Assembly: GCF_005222205.1 (NCBI RefSeq)
Contig: NZ_CP032345.1
Location: 809,001 to 873,000, forward strand
DNA: 64,000 nucleotides
Source: Azospirillum brasilense
Lineage (GTDB): Bacteria; Pseudomonadota; Alphaproteobacteria; Azospirillales; Azospirillaceae
Direction: 5' to 3'
The first letter of the stretch is position 1; every line of letters begins with the position of its first letter. The notes below the pieces were generated by a model that saw only the letters and a program-made list of their open reading frames with translations, was not told the DNA's origin and made no database searches. Made by a program: the position numbers and the translations under genes. Shown one piece after another: positions 31,563 through 41,700 of the stretch.

Positions 31563-33002
31563 ATGAACTTCACCAGCCTGGGGTTCCTGCTGTTCATCAC
31601 GGCCTTCACGGCGGGCTTCATGATGCTCGCCAGGACGCGGCTGTTCACGCCGCTGCTGCTGGTGTCCAGCTACATCTTCTACGGCTTCTGGGATTACCGC
31701 TTCTGCCTGCTGCTCGCCGGCACGACGCTGCTCGACTTCTATTGCGGCCTGCGCATCGCCGACGCGCCGAACCGGGCCACCGCCCGCATCTTCATGCAGA
31801 TAAGCCTCGCCACCAATCTGGCGATCCTGTTCTTTTTCAAATACTTCAACTTCTTCATCGACAGCGCGCAGGTGGCGCTGGCCTCGCTCGGCCTCGACGT
31901 CGGGCACCGCACGCTGTCCATCATCCTGCCCGTCGGCATTTCCTTCTACACCTTCCAGAATCTCAGCTACACGCTGGACCTCTATCTCGGCCATCTGGAG
32001 AAGCCGGAGCGGTCGCTGCTGCGCTACGCCACCTTCGTCGCCTTCTTCCCGCAGCTCGTCGCCGGGCCGATCGTCCGGGCGCGCGACCTGCTGCCCCAGA
32101 TCCAGAACGGCCCGCGCCACGACGTCAGCTTCGCCTTCCGCTTCGCCGGGCTGGAGAAGATCATCTGGGGCTATTTCCTCAAGCTCGGTCTGGCCGACAA
32201 CGCCGCCGCCGTGGTCGACGCGCGCTTCGCCCAGCCGGAGTTCTTCAACGCGCTGAACCACGTCATCGGTCTGATCTGCTTCTCGCTCCAGATCTACGGC
32301 GACTTCGCCGGCTACTCGCTGATCGCCATCGGTCTGGCGCAGATCTTCGGCTACACGCTCTGCCAGAACTTCGCCCGCCCCTACTTCGCCATGGGCATGA
32401 AGGACTTCTGGCGGCGCTGGCACATCTCGCTGTCCACATGGTTCCGCGACTACGTCTACATCCCGATGGGCGGCGGACGCACCCACTGGCTGCGCATCCG
32501 CAACCTGACCATCGTGATGCTGGTGTCCGGCCTGTGGCACGGCGCCGCCTGGACCTTCGTCCTGTGGGGCGCCATGCACGCCACCCTGATGGCGGCGGAG
32601 GACGGCGTGCGCTGGCTGGCCAAGCGCAGCCCGCTGCGGCTCAGCGGCGCGCCGCTGATGGCGGGGAAGCTGCTGACCGTCGGGCTGGTCTTCCTGCTGA
32701 TCACGCTGACTTGGCTGCCCTTCCGCGCCGACGACATGCACACGGTGCGGACCATCCTGGGCATCATCGCCGAGGGCGATTTCAGCCTGCCGCGCGGCAT
32801 GCAGCAGATGAGCTATCTGGTCCGCGTCGCCCTGTTCGGCCTCGTCGTCCTGATGATCGACGCGATGATCGAGTTCGGGGCCGGGCGTCGCTACGCCGGA
32901 GTCAACGTCGTGGTCCGCTCCGCCGGCTGCGCCACGCTGATCCTGATGCTCCTGCTCTTCGGCAACTTCGCCAACCGATCCTTCATCTATTTCCAGTTCT
33001 GA
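31563..33002 (+). CDS. MBOAT family O-acyltransferase (AlgI-like)
   Basis: A 479-residue polytopic membrane protein of the MBOAT family. Such proteins pass acyl, usually acetyl, groups across the membrane to an extracellular polysaccharide or cell-wall acceptor. Family marks are YFFKYFNF-like FFFKYFNFFIDS, LPVGISFYTFQNLSYTLDLY, the PMGGGRTHW loop, and the conserved histidine in VSGLWHGAAWTFVLWGAMHA. It is 13 bp upstream of a GDSL-like partner, a layout typical of polysaccharide O-acetylation modules. The polymer is not known. Confidence 0.9.
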   Translation: MNFTSLGFLLFITAFTAGFMMLARTRLFTPLLLVSSYIFYGFWDYRFCLLLAGTTLLDFYCGLRIADAPNRATARIFMQISLATNLAILFFFKYFNFFIDSAQVALASLGLDVGHRTLSIILPVGISFYTFQNLSYTLDLYLGHLEKPERSLLRYATFVAFFPQLVAGPIVRARDLLPQIQNGPRHDVSFAFRFAGLEKIIWGYFLKLGLADNAAAVVDARFAQPEFFNALNHVIGLICFSLQIYGDFAGYSLIAIGLAQIFGYTLCQNFARPYFAMGMKDFWRRWHISLSTWFRDYVYIPMGGGRTHWLRIRNLTIVMLVSGLWHGAAWTFVLWGAMHATLMAAEDGVRWLAKRSPLRLSGAPLMAGKLLTVGLVFLLITLTWLPFRADDMHTVRTILGIIAEGDFSLPRGMQQMSYLVRVALFGLVVLMIDAMIEFGAGRRYAGVNVVVRSAGCATLILMLLLFGNFANRSFIYFQF

Positions 33003-33015
33003 GGGAGCCCGAACC

Positions 33016-33972
33016 ATGATCCGCCTTTTGGCCGCCGTCGGACTGATCCTGGGCATGGTGGTCGCCATGGACCGCGCGGTGGCGTCCTGGATGGGCGACA
33101 CGCTCCTCCAGTCGTCGGACCGCTTCATGACCGTCTACCGCAAGGGGCCGCCCGCCGACGTGGTGATCCTGGGCAACTCCCGCGCCGACAACCACTTCCC
33201 GGTGGAGGAGGTGCAGGCGCTGACCTGCGGCCGGGTGCTGAACCTGGGCATGGGCGGCGCCCCCACCACGGTCGGCGACCTGCTGTGGGAGGATTATCTC
33301 GACCGGCACGGCGCCCCCCGCCTGCTGCTGGTCGAGCCGACGAGCGTGGTCGACGATCCCAAGGCGCTCGCCGACCTGCCGCTGCTCGCCTACTACTCGG
33401 AACGGGTGGACGGCTTCATCCGTCAGGTCGACGCCACCATGTGGGCCTCCAACAAGCTGTTCAACACGCTGATCTTCAACAACAACCAGACGATCCGGCT
33501 GGCCTTCGACGGGCTGCACCCGACCGGCGACCGGACGCTGAGCGGCACCATGTCGCCCTTCCTCAAGGCCCAGCTCGAAAAGGCGCCGACGGAGCGGATG
33601 GAAGGCTTCCAGCCGAACTGGGACGCGCTGGACCGCATCATCGGCACGGCGCGGGAGAAGGGCACGCGGGTCGCCGTGGTCATCACGCCCTTCTTCCCCG
33701 GCTACATCGAGAAGGTGACCAACTTCGACGCCTTCTTCGAGGACCTGAAGACCCGCCTGCCGCCCGACGTGCCGGTCATCGACACCCGCCGCGAGGTCGA
33801 GGACGAGGCCCATTTCGTGGACGCCCTGCACATCAATCAGGAGGGCGTCCGCGTGATGCTGGCGCGGATGGAGGACCGGCTGCGCCCGCTGGCCGATTGC
33901 CCCACCGACACCGCCCCGGCCGACGCCATCGCCCAGCTCCGCCCGGACACCCACACCGCCGCACGGCCCTGA
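33016..33972 (+). CDS. SGNH/GDSL-like exported protein paired with the MBOAT
   Basis: A 318-residue protein with an N-terminal hydrophobic segment (IRLLAAVGLILGMVVAMDRA) that acts as a signal anchor. The block VVILGNSRADNHF corresponds to the nucleophile motif of the SGNH fold (GNSR in place of GDSL), and FVDALHINQEGVRVM gives the late D-x-x-H. It likely moves the acyl group supplied by the MBOAT partner to an extracytoplasmic polysaccharide, or trims it. It is co-transcribed with the MBOAT gene and followed by a strong terminator. Confidence 0.78.
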   Translation: MIRLLAAVGLILGMVVAMDRAVASWMGDTLLQSSDRFMTVYRKGPPADVVILGNSRADNHFPVEEVQALTCGRVLNLGMGGAPTTVGDLLWEDYLDRHGAPRLLLVEPTSVVDDPKALADLPLLAYYSERVDGFIRQVDATMWASNKLFNTLIFNNNQTIRLAFDGLHPTGDRTLSGTMSPFLKAQLEKAPTERMEGFQPNWDALDRIIGTAREKGTRVAVVITPFFPGYIEKVTNFDAFFEDLKTRLPPDVPVIDTRREVEDEAHFVDALHINQEGVRVMLARMEDRLRPLADCPTDTAPADAIAQLRPDTHTAARP

Positions 33973-33989
33973 GGCTTCGCACAAAGGAA

Positions 33990-34026
33990 AAGCCCCGCCT
34001 CCCGAACCGGGAAGCGGGGCTTTTTT
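33990..34026. terminator. Intrinsic terminator, probably bidirectional
   Basis: AAGCCCCGC and GCGGGGCTT, with inner CCCG/CGGG pairing, form a long stem followed by a run of six T (34021-34026). A run of A before the stem suits the opposite direction too, ending the convergent mrcA transcript. Confidence 0.88.
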
Positions 34027-34059
34027 CTTGTTGAACTCGTTCTGTCGAGCCGGCCCGGC

Positions 34060-36570
34060 TCAGTAGAGACCGCCGGTTCCCACCGTCGCCGCCGAGGGCG
34101 GAGCCGCCGGAGCGCCCCAACCACCCGGCTGCTGCTGGGCCGCCGGGTCGCCGCCGGGCACCCCGCCGGTCCAGCCGCCGTCCGCGGCGTGGGCCGAGCC
34201 GTCCAGCACCATCTGCGGCTGGTCGGGGTTCGGCTCGGTGCCGGGGATGAAGGCCTCCCAGATCGCCTTGCGCTCGCCGGGCTGGGCGAGACGCCCGTTC
34301 TCCGGGTTGACGCGGACGAGGCGCAGGCCGCGCGGCACGCGGAACGGCGTGGCCGGCTGGTCCTTCAGCGCCACCTCCATCACGTCCTTGAACACCGGCA
34401 CCGCCGCCGAGCCACCGGTCTCGCGGGCGCCCAGCGAGCGCGGCTGGTCGAAGCCGATGTAGGTGCCGACCACGAGGTTGGGCGAGAAGCCCATGAACCA
34501 CGCGTCGTGGCTGTCGTTGGTCGTGCCGGTCTTGCCGGCCAGCGGCTTGCCCAGCGACAGCAGCTTGGTCGCCGTGCCGCGCTGCACCACGCCCTCCAGC
34601 ATGGAGACCATCTGGTAGACGGTGCGCGGGTCGTTCACCTGCTCCCGCGTGTCGGCGACGGCGGGAACGGTCAGCCCGTCGTTCCAGGCCACCTGGTTGC
34701 AGGCGGCGCAGGGGCGCGTGTCGTGGCGGAAGATGGTCTTGCCGTTGCGGTCCTGCACCCGGTCGATGAAGGTCGGGCCGACCCGCTTGCCGCCGTTGGC
34801 CAGCATGGCGTAGGCGGTGGCGAGGCGCAGCACCGTCGTCTCGCCCGCGCCGAGCGACATCGGCAGGTAGGGCTGGAGGTTGTCGGTGATGCCGAAATTC
34901 TCGGCCAGCGCCTTCACCTTGTCCATGCCGACGGCCTGGGCCAGACGGACGGTCATGACGTTCCGCGACTTCTCGATGCCGGCGCGCAGCGGCGTCGGGC
35001 CGTAGAACTCGTGGCTGTAGTTTTCCGGCCGCCAGATCGGCTGGCCGTGGCCGGGGTCGTATTCGAACGGCGCGTCCATCACCAGCGAGGACGGGGTGAA
35101 GCCCTGGTTCAGCGCCGTCAGATAGACGAAGGGCTTGAAGGAGGAGCCCGGCTGGCGCATTGCCTGGGTGGCGCGGTTGAAGGAACTCATGTGCGGGGAG
35201 AAGCCGCCGACCATGGCGAGCACGCGGCCGGTGTGCGGGTCGAGCGCGACCAGACCGCCCTGCACCGCCGGAACCTGCCGCAGCGCGTAGGTGCCCGCCG
35301 GCGGTTCCTTGCCCTTCTCGTCCTTGCCGGCGGCCTCGACCAGGATCAGGTCGCCCAGCTTGGCGACGTCGGAAGGGCGGCGGATCTCCGGGCCGAGCCG
35401 GTTGTCGTCGCGCTGCGCCCGCGCCCAGCGCAGCTCGGCCAGCGGCACCCGGCCGCGCGAGCCGTCCGGCAGGCCGATGTCGAGCGCCGCCGCCTCGTCG
35501 TCCTTCAGCACCACCGCCAGATGCCAGCCCTCGGAGCCGGCGGGCGGCGCCATGGAGGCGAGCTTCTTCGCCCAGTTGTCGAAATTCTCCATCTTGCCGA
35601 CCGGGCCGCGGTAGCCGTGGCGGCGGTCGTACTGGACCAGCCCGCTGCGCAGCGCCTTGGTCGCCGCCTGCTGAAGCACCGGGTCCATGGAGGCGCGGAC
35701 CGACAGGCCGCCCTCGTAGAGCGCCTGCTCGCCGTAGAGCTTCACCAGCTCGCGCCGGACCTCCTCGGCGAAATACTCCGAGGTCACATACTCCTGCTCG
35801 TCGCGCTTGCGCACGACCAGGGGCTTGGACTGGGCGATCCTGGCCTCTTCCGGGGTGATGTGCCCGTCCTCGGCCATGCGCCCGATCACCCAGTTGCGCC
35901 GCGCGATGGCGGCGTCGCGCTGGCGTTCCGGATGGTAGTTGCTGGGCGCCTTGGGCAGGGCCGCCAGATAGGCCGCCTCCTCGATGTCCAGCTCGTCCAG
36001 CGCCTTGTTGAAGTAGTTCAGCGCCGCCGCCGCCACGCCGTAGGAACGGTATCCCAGGAAGATCTCGTTCAGGTACAGCTCGAGGATGCGGTCCTTGCTG
36101 AAGGCCCGCTCGATGCGGACCGCCAGGATCGCTTCCTTGATCTTGCGCGAGAAGGAGACCTCGTTGGTCAGCAGCATGTTCTTGGCGACCTGCTGCGTGA
36201 TCGTCGAGGCGCCCATCGGCCGGCGGTCGCGGCCGAGATTCTCCACGTTGGTCAGGATGGCGCGGGCGATGCCGACGGGATCGATGCCCTTGTGGTCGTA
36301 GAAGTTCTTGTCCTCGGCGGACAGGAAGGCGTTGGTCACGCGCTTCGGCATGGCGTCGATGGGGACGAACACGCGCTTTTCCGACGCGAACTCGGCCAGC
36401 AGGCGTCCGTCGCCCGCATGGACGCGGGTGGTCACCGGCGGTTCGTAGTTGGCGAGCTTGGTGTAGTCCGGCAGTTCGTGATCGTAATGGTCCAGCATGT
36501 AGACCAGCCCTCCCGCCCCGGCCAGGGCGAGGATCACGACGGCCATCAGGGCGGACAGAATAAAGCGCAT
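34060..36570 (-). CDS. mrcA: Penicillin-binding protein 1A (bifunctional transglycosylase/transpeptidase)
   Basis: This 836-residue class A PBP polymerises and cross-links peptidoglycan in the periplasm. After a membrane anchor (residues 1-25), the GT51 domain shows the catalytic Glu in FLSAEDKNFYDHKG and GASTITQQVAKN. A variable OB-like insert follows. The transpeptidase domain has SxxK in RQPGSSFKPFVY, SxN in KSRNVMTVRLA and KTG in LAGKTGTTNDSHDAWFMG. A Pro/Gln/Gly-rich tail ends the protein. It is transcribed away from the amidase gene in the same direction, 266 bp downstream of it. Length and all motifs are normal. Confidence 0.95.
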   Translation of the reverse strand: MRFILSALMAVVILALAGAGGLVYMLDHYDHELPDYTKLANYEPPVTTRVHAGDGRLLAEFASEKRVFVPIDAMPKRVTNAFLSAEDKNFYDHKGIDPVGIARAILTNVENLGRDRRPMGASTITQQVAKNMLLTNEVSFSRKIKEAILAVRIERAFSKDRILELYLNEIFLGYRSYGVAAAALNYFNKALDELDIEEAAYLAALPKAPSNYHPERQRDAAIARRNWVIGRMAEDGHITPEEARIAQSKPLVVRKRDEQEYVTSEYFAEEVRRELVKLYGEQALYEGGLSVRASMDPVLQQAATKALRSGLVQYDRRHGYRGPVGKMENFDNWAKKLASMAPPAGSEGWHLAVVLKDDEAAALDIGLPDGSRGRVPLAELRWARAQRDDNRLGPEIRRPSDVAKLGDLILVEAAGKDEKGKEPPAGTYALRQVPAVQGGLVALDPHTGRVLAMVGGFSPHMSSFNRATQAMRQPGSSFKPFVYLTALNQGFTPSSLVMDAPFEYDPGHGQPIWRPENYSHEFYGPTPLRAGIEKSRNVMTVRLAQAVGMDKVKALAENFGITDNLQPYLPMSLGAGETTVLRLATAYAMLANGGKRVGPTFIDRVQDRNGKTIFRHDTRPCAACNQVAWNDGLTVPAVADTREQVNDPRTVYQMVSMLEGVVQRGTATKLLSLGKPLAGKTGTTNDSHDAWFMGFSPNLVVGTYIGFDQPRSLGARETGGSAAVPVFKDVMEVALKDQPATPFRVPRGLRLVRVNPENGRLAQPGERKAIWEAFIPGTEPNPDQPQMVLDGSAHAADGGWTGGVPGGDPAAQQQPGGWGAPAAPPSAATVGTGGLY

Positions 36571-36836
36571 GACGGTTCCCAGACAGGCATGGCGGCGGCC
36601 CCGCCGCCTTCGTCCGGGACAGAGACCGGGAAGACGCGGAACCGTCCGATGGGCGGCATCCTACACCGCGAGGGGCAGCAGTCCGACTCCCTCGCAGCCA
36701 TGTCAGGAAAATGTGACGGCCACAAGGCGCATGCAAGAAAGTGGTGACCGGAAGACGCGTATGCCCGCCCGCCCCCGCCCGCATGGCTGCACTGGGCAGC
36801 GGTGCCCGGCGCGGCCGATTTCGGTTCAACCGAGCC

Positions 36837-38153
36837 TCAGCTCTTCTGCGCCCCGGTCAGCCATTTGAAATAGGCGTCGATGGTGCGGACCATGCCGCGG
36901 CCGAGCTTTTCGCGGTGGGCCGACTTGCTCAGCAGGCTGACGTCCTGGGGACTCGACAAGTAGCCCATTTCGACCAGCGCGGACGGCATGTCCGGCGCGG
37001 TCAGCACGGCGAAGCCGGCCTGACGGTGCGGCTTGTTGGGGATCAGCTTGACCTCGCGGCCGAGGTGCTCCAGCGCCATGTTGGCGAAGCGCTTGGAGTG
37101 GTTCATCGTGTCGCGCTGGGCGAGGTCGATCAGGATCGAGGCCACCAGATCATTCTCGGAGGACAGGTCCATGCCGGCCAGCGCGTCGGCCCGGTTCTCC
37201 TTGGCGGCCAGCATCTCCGCCTCGCGGTCGGACGCCCGGTCGGACAGGGTGTAGATGGACAGGCCGCGCATGTTGGCGGAGCCGATGCTGTCGGCGTGCA
37301 GAGACAGGAACAGGTCGGCGTTGGCCTCCCGCGCGATGGCGACGCGGTCGCGCAGGCGGATGAACACGTCCTTGTCGCGGGTCAGCCGCACCCGGTAGCG
37401 GCCGGACCCTTCCAACTGGCGCTTCAGCTCCCGCGCCATCGCCAGCGTGATGTCCTTCTCATAGACCCCGCCGACGCCGACCGCGCCGGGATCGACGCCG
37501 CCATGGCCGGGATCGACGACGATCATCGGCTTTTCCGGCACCGGCGCCGCCCGCGGCGGGACCGGGGGCGGAAGGGCCGCGGCGACCGGCACGATGGGGT
37601 CCTTCTTCGCCGGCGGGCGGACCGCGTCGCGGCTCACCGACGCGGTGGCCGCAGTGGCCGTGGTCGCGGCGACCGGGGCGGCGGCGGCGAACTGCGCCGG
37701 GGTGGTGCGGGCGATGTCGAGGACGAAGCGCGGCTTGAAGCCGTCGCGCGGCGGGATGAGGTAGGACTCGACCACCCGCGCCGGGCCGTCGGTCTCCACC
37801 ACCAGGCGGGAGGCGCCGCCGTCGCGCCCTTCGAAGCGGTAGCGGGCGACCACGCCCTTGCCCGCCATCACCGTGTTGCCGCCCGGCCAGCTCACCTCCG
37901 GCAGATCGACGACGACGCGGTAGGGCGAGCCGTGCACCGACACGGTGAAGGGAACCGAGTCGGTGAGTTCCAGAACCAGCCGCGTCTTGTCGGGATGCAG
38001 GCCGAGCCGCGCGTTCAGGACGGACACCCGCTCCTGCACCGGCGGCGGGAAGGGCAGCGCCGCGGTGGTCTGGGCCTGCGCCGGGGCGCACGGCAGAACG
38101 GCCGCCCCCAGAAGGGCGCCCAGCGCAGCGACAATCGCGAGCAATCGGGGCAT
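36837..38153 (-). CDS. N-acetylmuramoyl-L-alanine amidase (AmiC-like, AMIN domain)
   Basis: A 438-residue periplasmic zinc amidase that cleaves septal peptidoglycan stems. The signal peptide (MPRLLAIVAALGALLGAAVL, cleavage after AQA) is followed by an AMIN domain (about 30-150) with VVDLPEVSWPGGN. The Amidase_3 domain (about 215-435) shows zinc-binding VVDPGHGGVDPG, LSLHADSIG and VEMGYLSSPQD. ATG 38153 gives a clean signal peptide; a TTG at 38174 would add seven residues. It lies upstream of mrcA and divergent from rne. Confidence 0.92.
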   Translation of the reverse strand: MPRLLAIVAALGALLGAAVLPCAPAQAQTTAALPFPPPVQERVSVLNARLGLHPDKTRLVLELTDSVPFTVSVHGSPYRVVVDLPEVSWPGGNTVMAGKGVVARYRFEGRDGGASRLVVETDGPARVVESYLIPPRDGFKPRFVLDIARTTPAQFAAAAPVAATTATAATASVSRDAVRPPAKKDPIVPVAAALPPPVPPRAAPVPEKPMIVVDPGHGGVDPGAVGVGGVYEKDITLAMARELKRQLEGSGRYRVRLTRDKDVFIRLRDRVAIAREANADLFLSLHADSIGSANMRGLSIYTLSDRASDREAEMLAAKENRADALAGMDLSSENDLVASILIDLAQRDTMNHSKRFANMALEHLGREVKLIPNKPHRQAGFAVLTAPDMPSALVEMGYLSSPQDVSLLSKSAHREKLGRGMVRTIDAYFKWLTGAQKS

Positions 38154-38726
38154 CCGTTCCACCAGAAACCACAAACCGGCAAAGCCAGCGCTCAGCTATA
38201 GCGCAGCGAAATCAAGGCGCTCAACGCTGGTGTCCGGGGGCGTGGCGGAATTGTCGGCGAGGGTGCCGTTCATGCAACACCGCCCCCGCCGGCCCCGGCC
38301 CGGGGAAATGCCGCCGAACCGGATGCGACGGACCGCAACTTTCGCCGAATTCCACGTTGTGCATGGTTTCGTGCTTGTCTATGGTAGCTCTGCGACATAC
38401 CGCGACCCACCAGCCCACTCTTCCGAGAGGTTTCTCTCCGGGGTGACTGTGGGCGTCGCCCGCGGACCCCCACGGCCGAAATTTACATCATCGGGCGCGG
38501 TCCGGGGCGTGACGCTTCTGGGTTGCCGGTGGATTGGGACGAAACCTCGAAGCTGGTGCCGGCCGCAAGGCCGTAACCCGGAGGCCGAAGCCCGACCCGT
38601 CCTGGCTGCTTCGTCAGCGCCGTTCGACGGGTTAGGGGCCGGTTCCGCAGGCTTCGCTCACAACGATGACGCGCCCTGGCGGCTTGTCCGTCGCGCGGGC
38701 GGCCTGGGGCGTCATGGGGATCTTGT
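38154..38726. other. Long leader region between the amidase gene and rne
   Basis: This 573-bp interval holds no convincing gene. A sigma-70-like promoter at 38357-38385 would make a 5' untranslated leader of about 335 nt for rne. The leader contains CGGCCGCAAGGCCG (38559-38572) and a longer hairpin whose ends are ACCCGTC and GACGGGT (about 38594-38631). RNase E genes of other proteobacteria are autoregulated through long structured leaders, so this is probably the sensor region. Confidence 0.55.
38357..38385 (+). promoter_or_regulatory. Candidate sigma-70 promoter of rne
   Basis: TTGTGC (38357-38362) and TATGGT (38380-38385) are separated by exactly 17 bp. They lie in the AT-richest part of the leader region. 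The start would be near 38392. Confidence 0.5.
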
Positions 38727-41700
38727 ATGGCCAAGCGCATGCTGGTGGACGCCACGCACCCGGAGGAAACCCGGGTCGCCGTGGTCAATGGGAACAGACT
38801 CGAAGATCTCGACTTCGAAATCGCCACCCGGAAGCAACTCAAGGGCAACATCTACCTTGCCAAGGTGACCCGGGTCGAGCCGTCGCTCCAGGCGGCCTTC
38901 GTGGAATATGGCGGGAACCGCCACGGCTTCCTGGCCTTCTCGGAAATCCACCCCGACTATTACCGCATCCCGATCGCCGACCGCGAGGCCCTGCTGGCCG
39001 AGGAGCGCCGGCTTGAGGAGCAGGCCGAGGCCCGCGCCGAGGCCGCCGCCGACGGCGCCGTGATGGCCGAGCCGATCCGCCCGGATGTCGTGGTCGAGGA
39101 AAACTCCCCGATGCCCGGCTCCTACGCCGAGGCCGAGGGCGACGGGTTCGAGGGCGATGTCCCGGCCTTCGCCACGGACGCCGGTTCGGACGGTGGTTCG
39201 GACGAGGCCGCGGATTCGGACGAGGCTCCGGAAGGCGCCGCCCCGGCCGAGAGCCCGGACGTCATCGGCGGGGACGAGGTCGAAGAGGCCCACCGCCGCC
39301 GCGCCCGCCCGCTGCGCAGCTACAAGATCCAGGAAGTCATCAAGCGCCGGCAGGTCATGCTGGTCCAGGTGACCAAGGAGGAGCGCGGCAACAAGGGCGC
39401 GGCGCTGACCACCTACCTGTCGCTGCCGGGCCGCTACTGCGTGCTGATGCCCAACACGGGCCGCGGCGGCGGGATCTCCCGCAAGATCACCAACCCCGCC
39501 GACCGCAAGCGCCTGAAGGAGATCCTGTCCGATCTCGACATTCCGGAAGGCATGGCGGTCATCCTGCGCACCGCGGGGCTGGAACGCTCCAAGCAGGAAA
39601 TCAAGCGCGACCTCGAATATCTGCTGCGCCTGTGGGACGACATCCGCGTCCAGACGCTGAAGTCGTCCGCGCCCTGCCTCATCTATGAGGAGGCGAACCT
39701 CATCAAGCGCTCGATCCGCGATCTCTACACCGACGACATCGACGAGATCTGGGTGGAGGGCAGCGCCGGCTTCAACACCGCGCGCGACTTCATGCGCATG
39801 ATGATGCCGAGCCACAGCAAGCGCGTCATGCAGTACCAGGACGACACGATCCCGCTGTTCCACCGCTATCAGGTGGAAACGCAGATCGACGCGATCCACA
39901 GCCCGGTCGTGCAACTCCGCTCCGGCGGCTACATCGTCATCAACCCGACCGAGGCGCTGGTTTCCATCGACGTCAACTCGGGCAAGTCGACGCGCGAGCG
40001 CAACATCGAGGAAACGGCCTACAAGACCAACCTCGAAGCCGCCGACGAGGTGGCGCGCCAGCTCCGCCTGCGCGACCTCGCGGGCCTCATCGTGATCGAT
40101 TTCATCGACATGGAGGAGCCCCGCAACAACGCCGCGGTGGAGCGCCGTCTGAAGGAGGCGATGAAGAACGACCGGGCGCGCATCCAGCTCGGCCGCATCT
40201 CCGCCTTTGGACTGCTGGAACTGTCGCGCCAGCGCCTGCGCCCGTCGCTGCTGGAAACCAACTTCGAGCGCTGCCCGCACTGCTCCGGCACCGGCGTCAT
40301 CCGCTCGGTGGAATCCGCCTCGCTGCACGTGCTGCGCGCCATCGAGGAGGAGGGCATCCGCAAGCGGTCGTCGGAGATCACCGTCTTCGTGCCGACCCGC
40401 ATCGCGCTCTACATCCTCAACCAGAAGCGCGGCGAGCTGACCAAGATCGAGGACCGCTACCGGTTCCGCGTCATGGTCCAGGCCGACGACACGCTGATCG
40501 CTCCGGACCTGCGGCTTGAGCGCGTGAAGGCCCGCACGCCGGAGGACGACGTGCCGCTGGTCAGCGCCGAGCGCGTCCTGGCCGAGACCGACCGCATCCT
40601 GGCCGCCGAGGCCGAGGAGGCCGAGGAGGAGGCGCCCGTCGTCGAGGCCGCCGAGGTCGCCGGGGCCGAGGTCACGGAACGCGCCGACGCCGCCGGGGAG
40701 AGCGAGGGCGACCGCCGCCGCCGCCGCCGCCGCCGCCGTGGCCGCGGGCGTGACCGCGAGGATGGCCGCGCGCCGTTCGGCGAGTCCGCCGACGCGTCCG
40801 ACGAGGCGACCGAGGGCGAGGAAGTCGAAGCGGAGGCCGCCGACGCCGACGAGACGGCGGTCGACGAGGAAGCGATCGAGCGCGCCCAGATCGAGGCGCC
40901 GGAGTTCGTCATCAACGACGTCGATGTCGGCCCCGCCCACATCGAGGACGACGAGGACGAGGAGGCCGATCTGGCCGCGTCCGAGGCGGAGGACGGCGCC
41001 GATGCCTTCGAGGCCAACGGCGACGGGAATGGCGAGCGCAAGAAGCGCCGCCGCGGCAAGCGCGGTGGTCGCCGGCGGTCCCGCCAGCGCGAGGGCCTGG
41101 AGGCCGGCGAGGGTCTGCCCGCCGCCGAATCGGAAGATGGCGCCGAGGGCGAGGCGGAAGCCGAGTCCTTCCCGACCGCCGTCGAGGCCGGCCGCGCCGT
41201 CAACCCGCCGGAACTGCCGGCGGACATGGAACCGGTCGAGTTCGACTGGGTCCTGACCAGCGCGGTGGCCGCCGAGGCCGCCCCGGAGACCACGGCGGAC
41301 ACCGCCGCGGAGGTTCCGGCCGCCGAGGAAGCCGCCCCGGTGGCGGAGGAGGCTCCGGCCCGCAAGCCGCGCCGTGGCCGCGCCAAGGCGACCGCCGCGG
41401 AGGCTGCCGAGGCCGTGACGGCGGAGCCGGAAGCGGCCCCCGCCAAGCCGAAGCGCGCCGCGAAGGGCGCCAAGGCTGCTCCCAAGGCGGCCGCCCCCAA
41501 GGCTGCCGCTCCGGAGGAAGCCGCCCCGCCGGCCAAGCCGTCGCGCAGCCGCAAGGCGAAGACCGCGACCGCCGAGGCCGCCCCTGCCCCGGCGCCGGTT
41601 GCGGCCCCGGTCGCCGAGGAGCCGAAGAAGCGTCCGGCGCGCAAGCGCAAGACCGCGGCGGACGCTCCCGCCGAGGCGGCACCCGCTCCGGCCCCGGTTG

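Noticed and set aside
40716-40760. CGCCGC run in rne considered as a microsatellite or frameshift site
   Set aside because: It encodes an arginine-rich RNA-binding block of a kind usual in RNase E tails and the frame is intact through it.
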